A DNA stretch of 10,330 nucleotides from Bifidobacteriaceae bacterium (lineage in GTDB: Bacteria > Actinomycetota > Actinomycetes > Actinomycetales > WQXJ01): positions 1-10,330 of the forward strand of contig JAITIG010000076.1 of the NCBI GenBank assembly GCA_031279575.1, read 5' to 3'. The notes under the pieces were generated by a model that had not been told where the DNA came from, did no database searches, and saw nothing but the letters and a program-made list of their open reading frames with translations. The position numbers were made by a program, and so were the translations under genes. Each line of letters starts with the position of its first letter. The stretch's first letter is position 1. Positions 8,201 to 10,330 of this stretch are shown one piece after another.

Positions 8201-9211
8201 TCAAACCTCGTCCGTCCAATCGTCGTCCTCCTCGAAGTCCAAGCTCATCACCTCGCGGACGGCGGCGATGATGCCGTTGGAGTCGATGCCCTCGATCGAC
8301 ATGATGTCCTCGTGCAAGCCGATGGGCGCGAAGTGGTCGGCAATGCCCAGCCGCCTAAAAGCGCAGCCCCGGCCGGACTCGGCCACCACCTCGGCCACCG
8401 CCGAGCCCAAACCGCCGATCACATTGTGGTCCTCGACCGTGATCAAGCGCCGGGTCTCGGCCGCGGCCGCCGCCACCGCCGCCACGTCCAGCGGTTTGAT
8501 GGTGTGGACGTTGAGCACCCGCACGCTCAAGCCTTCCGCCCCGGCCAGGAACTGGGCCGCGGTCAAGGCCTGGTAGGCGCAAGAGCCGCAGGCGATGACG
8601 GTGATGTCGGTGCCCTGGTGCAAGGTGACCGCCCGGCCCAGCTCGAAGCCGTAGTCGGTCGAGGGGTACAGCAAATGGTCGAAGCCCCGGTTGATGCGGA
8701 TGTAGAACGGCCCCGGGGTCTCATAGGCGGCCCGGATCGCGTTGACCGTCTCAAAGCTGTCCGCCGGGACCACCACCTTCAGGTTGGGCAGCGCCCGCAC
8801 CACGCCCAGGTCGGAGATGGCGTGGTGGGTTGAGCCGGCCTGCCCAAACGAGGTCCCGGCGTGGGTGGCGATGACCTTGGCGTTGACGTTCTGGTAGCAG
8901 ATGTCGGTTGAAAGCTGGTCGGCCGCGCGCAGCGAGGCGAACTGGGCGAAGGTGGACAAGAACGGCACCAGCCCGGCCTCGGCCATCCCGGCCGCGATCC
9001 CGAACATGTTCTGCTCGGCGATGCCGACGTTGAAGAAGCGCTCCGGGAAGGCCTTCATGAAGTCGCCGATTTTGGTCGACTTGCCCAGGTCGGCGGTCAG
9101 CGCCACCACCTCCGGGTGCTGCTCGCCCAGCTCGACCAGCGCTTTGCCGTAGTACTCCATGGTGGACAGCTCGGTCGAGTCCACCGCCGTGTAAGTCAAT
9201 CCGCCCGCCAC
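8201..9211 (-). CDS. Transketolase, C-terminal subunit (pyrimidine-binding and C-terminal domains)
   Basis: The 336-residue subunit holds the second half of a transketolase. The pyrimidine-binding domain has RFFNVGIAEQNMFGIAAGMA with the glutamate that activates thiamine diphosphate (E66), then STHHAISDLGVVRALPNL (128-145) and FYIRINRG (169-176). The C-terminal domain follows with ITVIACGS (203-210), VHTIKPLD and VEDHNVIGGLGSAVAEV. It needs the N-terminal subunit encoded just upstream to make the active site; together they transfer two-carbon ketol units between sugar phosphates. The start is GTG at 9211, one base after the upstream stop, supported by AAGGAG six bases before it. The C-terminus is acidic (DFEEDDDWTDEV), an unusual tail. 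Split transketolases of this kind often sit in special sugar pathways and not in the core pentose cycle. Confidence 0.93.
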   Translation of the reverse strand: MAGGLTYTAVDSTELSTMEYYGKALVELGEQHPEVVALTADLGKSTKIGDFMKAFPERFFNVGIAEQNMFGIAAGMAEAGLVPFLSTFAQFASLRAADQLSTDICYQNVNAKVIATHAGTSFGQAGSTHHAISDLGVVRALPNLKVVVPADSFETVNAIRAAYETPGPFYIRINRGFDHLLYPSTDYGFELGRAVTLHQGTDITVIACGSCAYQALTAAQFLAGAEGLSVRVLNVHTIKPLDVAAVAAAAAETRRLITVEDHNVIGGLGSAVAEVVAESGRGCAFRRLGIADHFAPIGLHEDIMSIEGIDSNGIIAAVREVMSLDFEEDDDWTDEV

Positions 9212-9212
9212 T

Positions 9213-10205
9213 TCAGGCTCCTTCCCGCTCGGCCGCGGCCCGGCGGCGCTGGTGGTAGGCCTCCAGGCTGGCCCCAGCCTGGGCGTATTTGGCCTCGTCC
9301 AAGGCGCCGTAGTGCCAGATGTAGTTGTCCTCCATGAAGTCGATGCCGGCGCCTTTGACGGTGTTGCAGATGACGCAGGTGGGCTGGCCGCGGCTGGCCA
9401 GGGCGGCCTCGATGGCGCCGGCCAGGGCCGGGAAGCTGTGCCCGTCCACCACCAAGGTGTTGAAGCCGAAGGCGGTGAACTTGGCCGCCAGCGGCTCGAT
9501 CGCCATCACCTCCTCGGTGGGGCCGTCGATCATGTGGCCGTTGCGGTCCACCAGCGCGATCAGGCTGTCCAACCGGTAGTGGGCCGCGCTCATGGCGGCC
9601 TCCCAGTTGGAGCCCTCGTTCAGCTCGCCGTCCCCCAGCACGCACCAGGTGCGGTAGGCCTGGCCCAGCACCCGGGCCGCCAAGGCCGTGCCAACCGCGA
9701 TGGGCAGGCCGTGGCCCAGCGACCCGGTCGAGGCGTCCAACCCGACCACCTTGTGTTTGTCCAGGTGGATGCCCATGGGCGAGTTGGTCAGGTTGAAGTT
9801 TTTGAGCAGCGCGCGATCATTCCAGCCCAGGTCCACCAGCAGCGGCGCCAGGGCGATCCCGGCGTGCCCCTTGGACACGATGACGCGGTCCCGCTCCGGC
9901 CAGTCCGGCTGGTCGAGTTTGATCTTGGCGTACTTGTAGTACAGCGCCACCAAGATGTCCATCACCGAGCTGCCGCCGCCGATGTGCCCCGACCCGGCCC
10001 AGAAGGTGGTGTCCAGCAGGTCGCGCCGCAGCTGGCGGGCTTTGTCCTCCAGCCGCAGCCACTCCCCCCGCGCCAGTCCGGCGGCGGTTCCCCCTTCCGC
10101 GGCGCCCGATGCCGCCGTCCCGCCTCCCGCGGCGCCGGCGGCATCGTGCGAAAAACCCCCGACGGCATCGTGCGAAACGGCGCGCTGGGTGGAAGGCTCT
10201 GTCAT
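9213..10205 (-). CDS. Transketolase, N-terminal (thiamine diphosphate-binding) subunit
   Basis: The 330-residue subunit carries the diphosphate-binding half of transketolase. GSGHIGGGSS (71-80) and SKGHAGIALAP (111-121) hold the substrate/cofactor histidines, GSLGHGLP is at 161-168, and the TDP/metal motif GDGELNEGSNWEA at 191-203 ends with the later DRNGHMIDGPT. About 45 residues before the domain are unusual: low-complexity Gly/Ala/Thr with a doubled SHDA, absent from what I know of standard N-subunits. ATG at 10205 is supported by AAAGAGG five bases upstream. If a later start were used, the extension would be lost, but no other well-placed ATG is visible before the domain. It begins one base after the aminotransferase stop and ends one base before its partner subunit, so the three genes are translationally linked. 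Confidence 0.93.
   Translation of the reverse strand: MTEPSTQRAVSHDAVGGFSHDAAGAAGGGTAASGAAEGGTAAGLARGEWLRLEDKARQLRRDLLDTTFWAGSGHIGGGSSVMDILVALYYKYAKIKLDQPDWPERDRVIVSKGHAGIALAPLLVDLGWNDRALLKNFNLTNSPMGIHLDKHKVVGLDASTGSLGHGLPIAVGTALAARVLGQAYRTWCVLGDGELNEGSNWEAAMSAAHYRLDSLIALVDRNGHMIDGPTEEVMAIEPLAAKFTAFGFNTLVVDGHSFPALAGAIEAALASRGQPTCVICNTVKGAGIDFMEDNYIWHYGALDEAKYAQAGASLEAYHQRRRAAAEREGA
9218..9223 (-). promoter_or_regulatory. Ribosome binding site fixing the GTG start of the transketolase C-subunit
   Basis: AAGGAG on the minus strand lies inside the last codons of the N-subunit gene, six bases before the GTG at 9211. It explains the non-ATG start. It also implies translational coupling, which would keep the two subunits in step. 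Confidence 0.75.
10097..10177. repeat. Short direct repeats in the transketolase N-terminal extension
   Basis: CGGCATCGTGCGAAA occurs exactly at 10139-10153 and 10163-10177, and CCGCGGCGCC at 10097-10106 and 10127-10136. On the coding strand the first pair encodes the two SHDA units and the second pair encodes parts of two similar Gly/Ala/Thr stretches. They look like local duplications in the extra N-terminal segment. Confidence 0.7.
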
Positions 10206-10206
10206 C

Positions 10207-10330
10207 TCAACCTCTTTCGGGGTGGTTGGAGCGCACGGCTTGGAAGGCCTCGGCCGCGACCTCGGCGGTGAAGTCGATGTCCGCCAAGCTGAGCGCGCAG
10301 TTGATGAAATGGTTGTGGTGGTTGGTGATG
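10207..10330 (-). CDS. Probable class III (PLP-dependent) aminotransferase, C-terminal end (5' part outside window)
   Basis: On the minus strand the frame entering from the right edge runs 40 residues to TGA at 10207-10209. The visible part, ITNHHNHFINCALSLADIDF followed by TAEVAAEAFQAVRSNHPERG, resembles the end of class III aminotransferases of the glutamate-1-semialdehyde aminomutase type. There an HHN-F strand is followed by a D-I-D helix start and an A-x-x-AF helix. The catalytic lysine and the PLP site lie outside the window, so the assignment rests on a short tail. The stop is one base before the transketolase N-subunit ATG, whose ribosome binding site lies within this gene. Reaction and substrate cannot be said from here. 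Confidence 0.5.
   Translation of the reverse strand, partial: ITNHHNHFINCALSLADIDFTAEVAAEAFQAVRSNHPERG

Noticed and set aside
9252..10271. A 339-codon plus-strand open frame opposite the transketolase N-subunit
   Set aside because: The minus strand carries all transketolase motifs. This frame has none and crosses the operon junction.

Overview
This window is GC-rich, uses GTG as well as ATG starts, and has closely packed genes, nine of them on the minus strand. TypA, the small DUF6113-like membrane protein and the VapC-type toxin end all look like a high-GC Actinomycetota. I cannot assign a genus. No RNA gene, insertion sequence or CRISPR array is visible. The longest stretch without a gene is 281-453.

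The minus-strand genes, in transcription order (high to low coordinate), form three blocks. Block 1 (10330-7297): the last 40 residues of a probable class III (PLP) aminotransferase, then the two halves of a split transketolase (N-terminal thiamine-diphosphate subunit, then C-terminal pyrimidine-binding subunit), then an SCP-2-like protein of unknown role. Gaps of 1, 1 and 16 bases mark one operon. A perfect 16-bp palindrome follows its last stop codon.

Block 2 (7185-3675/2433/1059): the translation GTPase typA, followed closely by an acetamidase/formamidase. After a 101-base AT-richer gap come an antibiotic-biosynthesis-monooxygenase-fold (ABM) protein, a metal-dependent amidohydrolase and an MHS-type MFS transporter. 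The last three are spaced 27 and 57 bases apart and read as an uptake-and-hydrolysis module for a small amide- or peptide-like acid, though no substrate can be named from sequence.

Block 3 (948-454): a four-helix small membrane protein of the DUF6113 type. A stem-loop at 370-402 separates it from a convergent plus-strand gene, the C-terminal end of a VapC-like PIN-domain toxin (2-280).

The two most notable points are both contextual. First, the aminotransferase / split transketolase / SCP-2-like operon has no assigned pathway. Second, a catabolic cassette lies between typA and the DUF6113-type gene. From memory, related actinobacteria carry typA, mshB and DUF6113 close together, so the cassette may be an insertion or replacement there. 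Most apparent long plus-strand reading frames are antisense shadows of these genes, typical of GC-rich DNA.
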